A DNA stretch of 64,000 nucleotides from Flavobacterium sp. N1994 (GTDB lineage: Bacteria > Bacteroidota > Bacteroidia > Flavobacteriales > Flavobacteriaceae): positions 1,922,001-1,986,000 of the forward strand of contig NZ_CP109999.1 in assembly GCF_025947145.1 (NCBI RefSeq), written 5' to 3'. This document shows positions 57,415 through 64,000 of the stretch, in pieces. Position 1 is the stretch's first letter, and each line of letters starts with the position of its first letter. The translations under genes and the position numbers were made by a program. The notes beneath the pieces are model-generated. The model saw only the letters and a program-made list of their open reading frames with translations, was not told the DNA's origin and did not search any database.

Positions 57415-59322
57415 ATGAAAAAACTCCTTTTATTAATCATTAGTACAATGAGCATAACCGCATCAGCACAACAAGTTTTATCTCCAGAAGGATTATGGAA
57501 AATTGGCAGAGTATCTCCTCTCGGAATTTCTAAAGACGGAAAATCTATTGTCTACAAAGTAGCATCTCCTTCCGTAGAAGAAAATAAATCGAATTCCAAA
57601 TTCTATACTATACCCGTAACTGGCGGAACTGCAGTAGAAGTTAAAGAAGAACAAACCAAAGAATTACTAAACGATAAAAACGTTTCCCCTGACGGAAAAT
57701 ATATCCTTTCCAATCAAGAAGTGAAAACCGAAAACGTATTAGGAAAAGATTTTTATCCCGAATTAGACAAATCAGAAGCTCAAATCTACGACGGACTAGA
57801 TTACCGCCACTGGGATACCTGGAATAACGGAACGCATAACCATGTTTTCTTCGCTATCAACAAACAGAATGCTGAGCCTGTAGACATCATGAAAGGGGAA
57901 CCATACGATGCTCCTCAAAAACCTTTTGGCGGCGATGAAGATTATATTTGGTCTCCCAACAGTAAAAGCATAATCTATGTTTCCAAAAAGAAATTCGGTA
58001 CTGCCTATGCAATCTCTACGAATACCGATTTGTATGAATACAATATCGAAACAAAAACCACAAAAAATCTAACCGAAAACAATCCTGGTTATGATACTAA
58101 TCCTGCCTTTTCTCCAAATGGCGATTTAACCTGGTTACAAATGAAACGCGATGGCTACGAAGCGGATAAAAACGACATCATCGTTAGTTTCAAAGGAATG
58201 AACATGAATCTAACTGCTAACTGGGATGGTTCTGTAGAAAGTTTTAAATGGAGTCCCGACGGTAAAAAAGTATATTTTACGGCAGCCGTTGACGGAACGC
58301 TACAAGTATTTGAAGTAAATTTCCCAGGCCTAACCAAAATAGCCGTTACCGTAAAACAAGTAACCAATGGTGATTTTGATGCACATGATATAGTAGGTTT
58401 CTCTGGAGATAATATCATCATTTCAAGAACCGATATGAATCATGCCGCAGAAATTTATGCCTATAACCAAAAGAAAAAAGCATTCACGCAATTAACCAAA
58501 ACCAATGACGAGTTCTACGCCAAATTAAACTTACCAAAATTCGAGAGAAGATACGTAAACACTACCGATGGTAAAAAAATGTTAGTGTGGGTCATTCTAC
58601 CTCCTAATTTTGATAAAACCAAAAAATATCCAACCCTATTATATTGCCAAGGCGGACCTCAATCTCCTTTAACACAGTTCTACTCTTTCCGTTGGAATTT
58701 CTCTTTAATGGCTTCTCAAGGCTATATTGTAGTAGCTCCTAACAGAAGAGGAATGTACGGACATGGTCAAGAATGGAACGAACAAATCTCTAAAGACTGG
58801 GGCGGACAAGTAATGAACGATTACCTTTCCGCTATTGATGATGTGGCCAAAGAAAACTATGTAGATAAAGCTCGTTTAGGATGTGTTGGCGCAAGCTATG
58901 GTGGATATTCTGTATTCTATCTTGCCGGAATCCACAACAACCGTTTCAAAACTTTTATCGCTCATGACGGTGTATTCAACACACAAAGCATGTTCGGAAC
59001 TACAGAAGAAGTGTTCTTCAACAACTGGGATTTCGGTGGCAATTATTGGGATAAAAATAATACGGTGGCCCAAAAAGCATACAACCAATTCAATCCTATC
59101 AACTTCGTAGACAAATGGAACACGCCAATCCTTATCGTACAAGGAGGTAAAGATTACCGTGTGCCAATAGGACAAGCGCAAGAAGCCTTCCAAGCAGCTC
59201 AACTACGCGGCATAAAAAGTCGTCTACTTTACTTACCCGAAGAAAACCACTGGGTACTAAAACCTCAAAACGCCATAGTGTGGCAACGCGAGTTTTACAA
59301 ATGGTTGAAAGAAACTTTATAA
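57415..59322 (+). CDS. S9 family dipeptidyl peptidase (exported)
   Basis: 635 residues from the ATG at 57415: a signal peptide (MKKLLLLIISTMSITASAQ), a beta-propeller of WD40-like PD40 repeats (YIWSPNSKSIIYVSKK, FKWSPDGKKVYFTA, ...), and an alpha/beta hydrolase domain with catalytic Ser in GASYGGYS, Asp in QGGKDYRVP and His in EENHWVLK. This is the prolyl oligopeptidase/acylaminoacyl-peptidase class, releasing dipeptides or acylated residues in the periplasm. A frame to 57364 exists, but MKKLLLL is the signal-peptide start. It follows the T9SS protease gene and could take its peptides, though a terminator separates them. Confidence 0.92.
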   Translation: MKKLLLLIISTMSITASAQQVLSPEGLWKIGRVSPLGISKDGKSIVYKVASPSVEENKSNSKFYTIPVTGGTAVEVKEEQTKELLNDKNVSPDGKYILSNQEVKTENVLGKDFYPELDKSEAQIYDGLDYRHWDTWNNGTHNHVFFAINKQNAEPVDIMKGEPYDAPQKPFGGDEDYIWSPNSKSIIYVSKKKFGTAYAISTNTDLYEYNIETKTTKNLTENNPGYDTNPAFSPNGDLTWLQMKRDGYEADKNDIIVSFKGMNMNLTANWDGSVESFKWSPDGKKVYFTAAVDGTLQVFEVNFPGLTKIAVTVKQVTNGDFDAHDIVGFSGDNIIISRTDMNHAAEIYAYNQKKKAFTQLTKTNDEFYAKLNLPKFERRYVNTTDGKKMLVWVILPPNFDKTKKYPTLLYCQGGPQSPLTQFYSFRWNFSLMASQGYIVVAPNRRGMYGHGQEWNEQISKDWGGQVMNDYLSAIDDVAKENYVDKARLGCVGASYGGYSVFYLAGIHNNRFKTFIAHDGVFNTQSMFGTTEEVFFNNWDFGGNYWDKNNTVAQKAYNQFNPINFVDKWNTPILIVQGGKDYRVPIGQAQEAFQAAQLRGIKSRLLYLPEENHWVLKPQNAIVWQREFYKWLKETL

Positions 59323-59328
59323 TAAGCA

Positions 59329-59440
59329 ATCCCATTAGTTTTGATAGTAAGAGGATAACGGAAATTCGGTTTTACAATCCCGTTAGATTTGATAGTAAGA
59401 GGTAATGTCCGGTGGACATTCGGTTTTAAAATCCCGTTAG
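59329..59440 (-). repeat. Two tandem reverse-oriented A elements with 10-bp flanking duplicates
   Basis: Plus-strand order: ATCCCATTAG (59329-59338), degenerate A copy (59339-59374), ATCCCGTTAG (59377-59386), A copy (59387-59431) with stem AATGTCCGGTGGACATT, ATCCCGTTAG (59431-59440). The 10-bp word brackets each copy. Confidence 0.75.
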
Positions 59441-59500
59441 GGATTAAATATCGGTAGAAAAACAATCCATCAAATCACAAAAATCCCGTAGGGATGATAT
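59431..59500. repeat. Dispersed palindromic repeat C (ATCCCGTTAGGGAT type)
   Basis: ATCCCGTTAGGGAT (59431-59444), ATTAAATATCGGTAGAAAAA next to it, then ATCCCGTAGGGATGATAT (59483-59500). These short palindromes are, as I recall, widespread intergenic repeats in Bacteroidota. Confidence 0.65.
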
Positions 59501-59512
59501 AAAATAAACTAC

Positions 59513-59550
59513 AAAAAGCCCAACTCAATCATAAGTTGGGCTTTTTGTTT
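59513..59550 (+). terminator. Intrinsic terminator, 5' of the XRE gene region
   Basis: A 13-bp stem AAAAAGCCCAACT/AGTTGGGCTTTTT with 8-nt loop and T-rich tail. It is 190 bp past the S9 peptidase stop, after the repeats, so it may end a long 3' UTR. Confidence 0.8.
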
Positions 59551-59569
59551 CTATTATAAGTATATCCTT

Positions 59570-59613
59570 CAGTTCGAGTGATTTTGACAAAGTCAAAATG
59601 GAATCAAGAACCT
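59570..59613 (+). repeat. Dispersed repeat D, copy D1
   Basis: CAGTTCGAGTGATTTTGACA ... AAAATGGAATCAAGAACCT. The same pattern recurs at 60274-60319, so the XRE gene is bracketed by two direct copies. Confidence 0.75.
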
Positions 59614-59635
59614 TCAATCATTCTTATTTTGCTAA

Positions 59636-59782
59636 TTTACATTCGAGTTTATACAATTTAATTTCAAGTTTTAATACAACAAATTCTAGTTCATTATAAA
59701 AAATTTCATAACTGTTACTCCTCACTACTAGTTTGTAAATAAAAATTACTATAGTATACAAGCTCACTACTAATTTATTCAA
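59636..59782 (-). repeat. Second array of degenerate 21-bp repeats (minus orientation)
   Basis: Seven units of 21 bp on the minus strand: TTGAATAAATTAGTAGTGAG+C, TTGTATACTATAGTAATTTT+T and so on to TTGTATAAACTCGAATGTAA+A. They share the consensus and word order of the 38119-38328 array (including AAACTAGTAGTGAG and ACTATAGTAA). The same frame spells Leu/Val heptads (LNKLVVS, IYKLVVR, LYKLECK) and ends in TAA; no ATG start precedes it. Confidence 0.75.
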
Positions 59783-59913
59783 AAACAGTACGTTTTTTTA
59801 AATAATTAATGTTAGTTAATACAACTTTATTCCCTCTTTATAAAAGCCTTTCAACAATTTGGCACACAATTTGATATTTCTCAAACAATCAAATAACACT
59901 AAAACTAATCATC

Positions 59914-60264
59914 ATGCTATTCCTAAACATTACCGAAGTATGTAAGGTCCGCCAAATCGAAAGACCATATTCCTTTTTAGTCAAAGTGGGTATATCTCCA
60001 CACACTGCCAGTGATATTGTAAAAGGGTATTCGCGATCCATCCGAATGGACCACATTGAGAAGATATGCGAAGCACTGCACTGTGAACCTAGCGACCTAT
60101 TTGCATACAAACCAGACAACACTAACAAACTAGCCAAAAACCATCCGCTAAATAAACTAATCCAAAAAACTAACGATGTCAATTTACAGCAACTGCTCAA
60201 AACAATACCGCTCGAAAAACTAAAAGAATTTGCAGAGTCTGTTAAAAACTCCAAAGAAGAATAA
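59914..60264 (+). CDS. Small XRE-type helix-turn-helix regulator
   Basis: 116 residues. The N-terminal ~65 residues fold as a Cro/C1-type HTH: FLVKVGISPHTASDIVKGYSRSIRMDHIEKICEALHCEPSDLFAY, with the recognition helix around HTASDIVKG. A linker and a C-terminal helix (LLKTIPLEKLKEFAESVKNS) follow, perhaps for dimerisation. Targets unknown. It stands alone between D-type repeats and could be an acquired unit; base composition is close to the neighbours. Confidence 0.85.
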   Translation: MLFLNITEVCKVRQIERPYSFLVKVGISPHTASDIVKGYSRSIRMDHIEKICEALHCEPSDLFAYKPDNTNKLAKNHPLNKLIQKTNDVNLQQLLKTIPLEKLKEFAESVKNSKEE

Positions 60265-60273
60265 AGTAAAACC

Positions 60274-60319
60274 GTCAGTTCGAGTGGTTTTTACGAAGTA
60301 CAAATGGTATCGAGAACCT
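60274..60319 (+). repeat. Dispersed repeat D, copy D2
   Basis: GTCAGTTCGAGTGGTTTTTA ... AAATGGTATCGAGAACC, matching D1 over about 40 positions with a variable centre. Confidence 0.75.
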
Positions 60320-60323
60320 ATAT

Positions 60324-60352
60324 AAAAAAAGCCCCGCTTCTCAGCAGGGCTT
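60324..60352 (-). terminator. Terminator of the accB-accC operon
   Basis: A 10-bp stem (60329-60338 with 60343-60352, one mismatch) and a T run on the minus strand, 5 bp after the accC stop. Confidence 0.8.
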
Positions 60353-60357
60353 CCTAT

Positions 60358-61704
60358 TTATTCCGGATCGTTCATCTTAAAACTCTCCATAAATTTCGTA
60401 GTATAATTTCCAGCCACATAATCTGGTTCATCCATCAACTGTCTGTGAAACGGAATCGTAGTTTTAACACCTTCAATGTAAAACTCATCCAAAGCACGCT
60501 TCATCTTATTGATAGCTTCTTCTCTAGTTTGTGCTGTAGTAATCAACTTAGCAATCATAGAGTCATAGTTTGGCGGAATCGTATAACCCGCGTAAACGTG
60601 AGTATCTAAACGCACTCCATGACCTCCTGGCGCATGCAAAACCGTAATCTTACCTGGCGAAGGACGAAAATCATTATAAGGATCCTCAGCATTAATACGA
60701 CATTCAATCGAGTGCAACTGTGGTAAATAATTTTTACCCGAAATAGGCACTCCAGCCGCCACTAATATCTGCTCGCGAATCAAATCATAATCAATAACTT
60801 GCTCCGTAATAGGATGCTCCACTTGGATACGCGTATTCATCTCCATAAAATAGAAATTTCTATGCTTATCCACTAAGAACTCCACCGTTCCAGCGCCTTC
60901 ATATTTAATAAATTCTGCCGCTTTAACTGCAGCTTCACCCATCTTGTGACGCAATTCATCAGTCATAAAAGGAGACGGAGTCTCCTCAGTCAATTTTTGA
61001 TGACGACGTTGAACAGAACAATCTCTTTCTGATAAGTGACAAGCTTTTCCATAAGAATCACCCACTACTTGTATTTCAATATGACGAGGCTCTTCAATCA
61101 ATTTCTCTAAATACATCCCATCATTCCCAAAAGCAGCCGCCGATTCTTGACGAGCACCTTCCCAAGCTTTGAGTAAATCCTCTTCTTTCCAAACCGCACG
61201 CATTCCTTTTCCACCACCACCAGCTGTTGCTTTCAACATCACAGGATAACCCATCTCTTTAGAAAGTCTTTGGGCTTCTTCAAATGATTCTAATAAACCT
61301 TCAGAACCAGGAACACACGGAACTCCAGCAGCTTTCATAGTAGCTTTTGCCGAAGCTTTATCTCCCATTCTATCAATCATCTCAGGCGAAGCACCAATAA
61401 ATTTGATACCATGCTCTTGACAAATTTTAGAAAACTTAGCATTTTCAGATAGAAAACCATAGCCAGGATGAATAGCATCTGCATTAGTAATTTCAGCAGC
61501 CGCTATGATATTTGACATCTTTAAATAAGAAAGATTACTTGGAGGAGGACCAATACAAACCGCTTCGTCAGCAAATTTAACGTGCAAACTCTCAGCATCC
61601 GCTGTAGAATAAACCGCTACGGTTTTAATGCCCATTTCACGACAAGTTCTAATAACGCGAAGCGCTATTTCTCCTCTATTGGCAATTAATATTTTTTTAA
61701 ACAT
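60358..61704 (-). CDS. accC: Acetyl-CoA carboxylase, biotin carboxylase subunit
   Basis: 448 residues of ATP-grasp fold that carboxylate the biotin on AccB. N-terminal [23 protein letters not shown], the ATP loop [12 protein letters not shown], the carboxylation motif [12 protein letters not shown] and metal-binding [17 protein letters not shown], ending with the family C-terminus. Length is normal. Third after fabH-accB; the 93-bp gap to accB contains AT-rich inverted sequence. It makes the carboxybiotin used to form malonyl-CoA; the carboxyltransferase genes are not in the window. Confidence 0.97.
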   Translation of the reverse strand: MFKKILIANRGEIALRVIRTCREMGIKTVAVYSTADAESLHVKFADEAVCIGPPPSNLSYLKMSNIIAAAEITNADAIHPGYGFLSENAKFSKICQEHGIKFIGASPEMIDRMGDKASAKATMKAAGVPCVPGSEGLLESFEEAQRLSKEMGYPVMLKATAGGGGKGMRAVWKEEDLLKAWEGARQESAAAFGNDGMYLEKLIEEPRHIEIQVVGDSYGKACHLSERDCSVQRRHQKLTEETPSPFMTDELRHKMGEAAVKAAEFIKYEGAGTVEFLVDKHRNFYFMEMNTRIQVEHPITEQVIDYDLIREQILVAAGVPISGKNYLPQLHSIECRINAEDPYNDFRPSPGKITVLHAPGGHGVRLDTHVYAGYTIPPNYDSMIAKLITTAQTREEAINKMKRALDEFYIEGVKTTIPFHRQLMDEPDYVAGNYTTKFMESFKMNDPE

Positions 61705-61797
61705 CTTATGATTATTTTAAATTATAAATTATAAATTTTAAATGATTTAATTGAATTATGAAGAAATTCATAATTCAAAATTTAAAATTTAAAATAA

Positions 61798-62274
61798 TTA
61801 TGAAGGGTCAACTAAGAATAAAGGTTGATCAAACTCTACTGGTGACATATCATCAACCAAAATTTTAACGATTTTTCCGGAAATTTCAGCTTCAATTTCG
61901 TTAAATAATTTCATAGCCTCAACCACACAAAGAACATCTCCTTTACCAATAGTACTACCCACTTCAACAAAAACAGGTTTGTCTGGTGATGGTTTACGAT
62001 AGAACGTTCCAATCATCGGTGATTTTATAGTAACATATTTTGAATTATCATCAGCAGTAGGAGCAGCAGTAACCGGAGCGGCAGCAACTGGAGCAGCAGC
62101 AGGAGCAGCTATAGCTTGTTGCATTGGTGCTTGTTGTACATAAGTTATATCGTGAGAGTTACCTTCTAATGTAGTTCTGATGGTAATCTTTATATCGCCC
62201 GTTTCTAATTTCACTTCTGCAACTCCAGAATTGGATACAAATTTGATTAGGTTTTGAATTTCTTTTAAATCCAT
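61798..62274 (-). CDS. accB: Biotin carboxyl carrier protein
   Basis: 158 residues: an N-terminal helical domain ([17 protein letters not shown]), an Ala/Pro linker (~48-75) and a C-terminal biotinyl domain with Lys122 in [14 protein letters not shown], the site of biotin attachment. It carries the carboxyl group between AccC and the carboxyltransferase. Starts 23 bp after fabH; translated with accC downstream. Confidence 0.97.
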   Translation of the reverse strand: MDLKEIQNLIKFVSNSGVAEVKLETGDIKITIRTTLEGNSHDITYVQQAPMQQAIAAPAAAPVAAAPVTAAPTADDNSKYVTIKSPMIGTFYRKPSPDKPVFVEVGSTIGKGDVLCVVEAMKLFNEIEAEISGKIVKILVDDMSPVEFDQPLFLVDPS

Positions 62275-62297
62275 AATTAGTTAGTTTTAGATTAGTT

Positions 62298-63296
62298 TTA
62301 TTGTTTGTTGTATGCCCATTTCAAGTAGATAGAACCCCACGTGAATCCACCACCAAATGCTGCAAAAATTAAATTATCTCCTTTTTTAAGTTTATCTTCA
62401 AAATCACTCAACAACAAAGGCAATGTTGCTGAGGTAGTATTTCCATATCTATGGATGTTTACCAATACTTTATTTTCATCCAGTCCCATTCTACTGGCAG
62501 TAGCATCAATGATTCTTTTATTTGCTTGGTGGGCAATTAACCAATTCACATCATCTTTAGTAAGATTGTTACGTTCCATGATTTTCTCACTCACATCAGC
62601 CATTCCTGAAACTGCATATTTAAAAACGGTTTTACCATCTTGAAAAACAAAGTGTTGCCCATTAGCAACCGTTTCAGCAGAAGGAGGAAGTATCGATCCA
62701 CCAGCATCTATTTTAAGATACTCTCTACCAATTCCGTCACTTCTTAAAAACTCATCTTGCAATCCAAGACCTTCAGTATTAGGCTCAAATAAAACAGCTC
62801 CTGCTCCATCTCCAAAGATGATACAAGTAGCTCTATCCGTATAATCGATAATAGAAGACATTTTATCAGCCCCAATCAACAATACTTTTTTGTATCTCCC
62901 AGATTGAATATAAGCAGCAGCATTTGACATTCCGTAAAGAAAACTAGAACAAGCAGCTTGCAAGTCATAGGCAAAAGCATTTACTGCACCTATTTGAGAA
63001 GCCACATAAACTCCCGTAGCAGCTACAGGCATATCTGGCGTAGCAGTGGCCATAATGACTAAGTCTATTTCAGCAGGGTTGATATTGGCTTTAGAAATTA
63101 AATCTTGAGCGGCTTTGATAGCCATAAAAGAAGTGCCTTTTCCTTTTTCTTTTAAAAGTCTTCTTTCTTTGATTCCTGTACGAGTGGTAATCCATTCGTC
63201 ATTGGTATCAACCATGGTTTCCAGTACTTGATTTGAGAGTACAAATTCTGGAACATAGGCTCCAACTGCGGTTATTGCGGCTGTAATTGTAGTCAT
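62298..63296 (-). CDS. fabH: 3-oxoacyl-ACP synthase III
   Basis: 332 residues of the ketosynthase III thiolase fold. Catalytic Cys116 lies in DLQAACSSFLYG; the His and Asn of the triad are in WLIAHQANKRI and HRYGNTTSATLPL. It starts fatty-acid synthesis by condensing acetyl (or branched acyl) CoA with malonyl-ACP. In Bacteroidota it likely prefers branched starters, but that is not visible. Between rpmF and accB on the same strand; 157 bp separate it from rpmF, with a terminator and a small palindrome in the gap. Confidence 0.96.
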   Translation of the reverse strand: MTTITAAITAVGAYVPEFVLSNQVLETMVDTNDEWITTRTGIKERRLLKEKGKGTSFMAIKAAQDLISKANINPAEIDLVIMATATPDMPVAATGVYVASQIGAVNAFAYDLQAACSSFLYGMSNAAAYIQSGRYKKVLLIGADKMSSIIDYTDRATCIIFGDGAGAVLFEPNTEGLGLQDEFLRSDGIGREYLKIDAGGSILPPSAETVANGQHFVFQDGKTVFKYAVSGMADVSEKIMERNNLTKDDVNWLIAHQANKRIIDATASRMGLDENKVLVNIHRYGNTTSATLPLLLSDFEDKLKKGDNLIFAAFGGGFTWGSIYLKWAYNKQ

Positions 63297-63364
63297 AAAA
63301 GTGGTATTTTTCTAGTCGTTTTTTTCAAAACGAAAAGTTGTGGAAATTACAAAAAAAATTTAAA

Positions 63365-63379
63365 CCTAACTTAATTAGG
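63365..63379. promoter_or_regulatory. Candidate operator: 15-bp inverted repeat upstream of fabH
   Basis: CCTAACTTAATTAGG, imperfect palindrome (arms CCTAA/TTAGG), in the fabH upstream region. It has no known binding protein; it does not match the FapR consensus I know. Confidence 0.25.
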
Positions 63380-63400
63380 AGGGGATATTTATTAAATTTC

Positions 63401-63433
63401 TTAAAACAAAAAACTCCCACAAAGTGAGAGTTT
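63401..63433 (-). terminator. Terminator after rpmF
   Basis: A 10-bp stem AAACTCTCAC/GTGGGAGTTT (one G-T pair), 3-nt loop, then a T-rich run on the minus strand. It may partly attenuate transcription into fabH. Confidence 0.75.
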
Positions 63434-63453
63434 GTTTTGTAAAAAAACTTTAA

Positions 63454-63648
63454 TTAGGCAACAGCTACTGATTTATCAATAACTACTTGTCCTCTGTAAT
63501 ACATTTTACCTTCATGCCAGTAAGCTCTGTGGTATAAATGCGCTTCACCTGTTACAGGACAAGTCGCAATTTGAGCAACAGTTGCTTTATAATGAGTTCT
63601 TCTTTTATCTCTTCTTGTTTTGGAGATTTTTCTCTTAGGATGTGCCAT
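63454..63648 (-). CDS. rpmF: 50S ribosomal protein L32
   Basis: 64 residues of bL32: [49 protein letters not shown]... with the basic N-terminal segment and the typical [13 protein letters not shown] start. Only one cysteine remains of the zinc-finger set seen in some L32 forms. It lies 9 bp after the DUF177 gene, the usual yceD-rpmF pairing. Confidence 0.97.
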   Translation of the reverse strand: MAHPKRKISKTRRDKRRTHYKATVAQIATCPVTGEAHLYHRAYWHEGKMYYRGQVVIDKSVAVA

Positions 63649-63657
63649 TTTACTATA

Positions 63658-64000
63658 TTATTTATCCGTTAATAGTTGTTTTAATTTGTCCCAACGTGGG
63701 TCAATATCATCTTCTTTTTTTTCTTCTTCTTTTATTTCTTTGACTTGTAACTCATTCAGTTTTTTCAATGCTTCTGTTTGTAAAGTTCCGTCTTTCACGC
63801 CAGGATGAACTCTTTTATGTGGAACTGATAATACAATCATTTCATAAATGTATTGAGACAAATCAATTTGATGTTCACCATGTGGCAGTATCAATAATTC
63901 GTCATTATCATTATTGAATTCGTCACCAAACTGAACCACCAATTTTATTTTACCTTTAATTGGCAAATCAAATGGCTCTCCAGTTAAATCACACGGAACG
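63658..64000 (-). CDS. DUF177 (YceD-like) protein, 5' end beyond window
   Basis: Reading the minus strand to the window edge gives CDLTGEPFDLPIKGKIKLVVQFGDEF at the left of the visible part, the conserved core of the DUF177/YceD family, followed by an acidic Lys/Glu tail (EIKEEEKKEDDIDPRWDKLKQLLTDK). The true start lies outside; a TTG inside the frame is not the start. YceD is co-encoded with L32 in most bacteria, and the family is linked to 23S rRNA accumulation. About 114 of ~180 residues are visible. Confidence 0.9.
   Translation of the reverse strand, partial: VPCDLTGEPFDLPIKGKIKLVVQFGDEFNNDNDELLILPHGEHQIDLSQYIYEMIVLSVPHKRVHPGVKDGTLQTEALKKLNELQVKEIKEEEKKEDDIDPRWDKLKQLLTDK

Larger units (their letters stand above)
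59323..59913. other. 591-bp repeat-rich intergenic region
   Basis: No conventional gene here. In order it holds reverse A elements, a C-type palindrome pair, a terminator, a D-type repeat (59570-59613) and a 21-bp repeat array (59636-59782), then ~130 bp of AT-rich DNA before the XRE gene. Confidence 0.7.

Overview
The window reads as a stretch of Flavobacterium (Bacteroidota, Flavobacteriaceae) chromosome. The DNA is AT-rich. Recognisable promoters follow the Bacteroidota pattern (TTG, about 19-21 nt, then TAnnTTTG). Two secreted proteins end in type IX secretion (T9SS) sorting domains. There is a gliding gene (gldE), a fused MurF-alanine racemase, a CarboxypepD-like TonB receptor and many gene neighbourhoods typical of the genus. 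Most of the window is core chromosome. I see no prophage, complete insertion sequence, CRISPR array or rRNA operon; there is one tRNA (Ala, GGC). Both ends cut a gene: gldE on the left and a DUF177/YceD gene on the right. Layout: 1-2423 (minus) gldE, ssb, mutY; 2558-4747 (plus) HU, a 30-residue basic AURKAIP1/COX24-like protein, RNase E/G; 4680-5175 a tandemly duplicated repeat cluster; 5217-6041 a T9SS cargo protein; 6067-14170 (minus) an alpha-2-macroglobulin lipoprotein followed by penicillin-binding protein 1C; 14298-19157 tadA, dxs, dgt and a small GNAT/RDD/hypothetical operon; 19237-22800 class Ia ribonucleotide reductase; 23143-27256 a Lys/Ala-rich basic protein with PBCV-type adaptor motifs and a 1132-residue outer-membrane barrel; 27307-29033 aspartate kinase plus GNAT; 29141-34884 fbp, TerB-like, HupE/UreJ-like, dCMP deaminase and S41 protease, a flavoprotein, MarC; 35049-38068 DUF3109, tRNA-Ala, crotonase, queD, lpxH; 38328-43469 recJ, adenine deaminase, rsmI and an acidic protein; 43657-48547 tdk, murF-alr, mscL, asd; 48662-51784 a His-rich protein, TonB receptor, DoxX-like protein; 51836-53634 mtgA and a frameshifted FAD oxidoreductase; 53854-59322 a T9SS metalloprotease and an S9 peptidase; 59914-60264 a small XRE regulator; 60358-64000 (minus) DUF177, rpmF, fabH, accB, accC. 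Functional themes: envelope construction (pbpC, mtgA, murF-alr, lpxH, alpha-2-macroglobulin, fatty-acid initiation), nucleotide supply and salvage (nrdAB, dgt, tdk, dCMP deaminase, adenine deaminase), DNA repair (mutY, recJ, ssb), RNA processing and modification (rng, rsmI, tadA, queD), and the aspartate pathway (aspartate kinase, asd). The least explained content lies between genes. One dispersed hairpin element ('A'; conserved tail CCTCCTCTTANTATCAAAT) has compensatory stem changes and, at three of four loci, is flanked by direct duplications of neighbouring DNA. A second repeat family ('B', GC-rich) accompanies it. Two inverted-orientation arrays of degenerate 21-bp units, each encoding Leu-zipper-like heptads in one frame, lie 21 kb apart. 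These are the best candidates for something undescribed. Nothing here looks like a complete new defence or mobile system.
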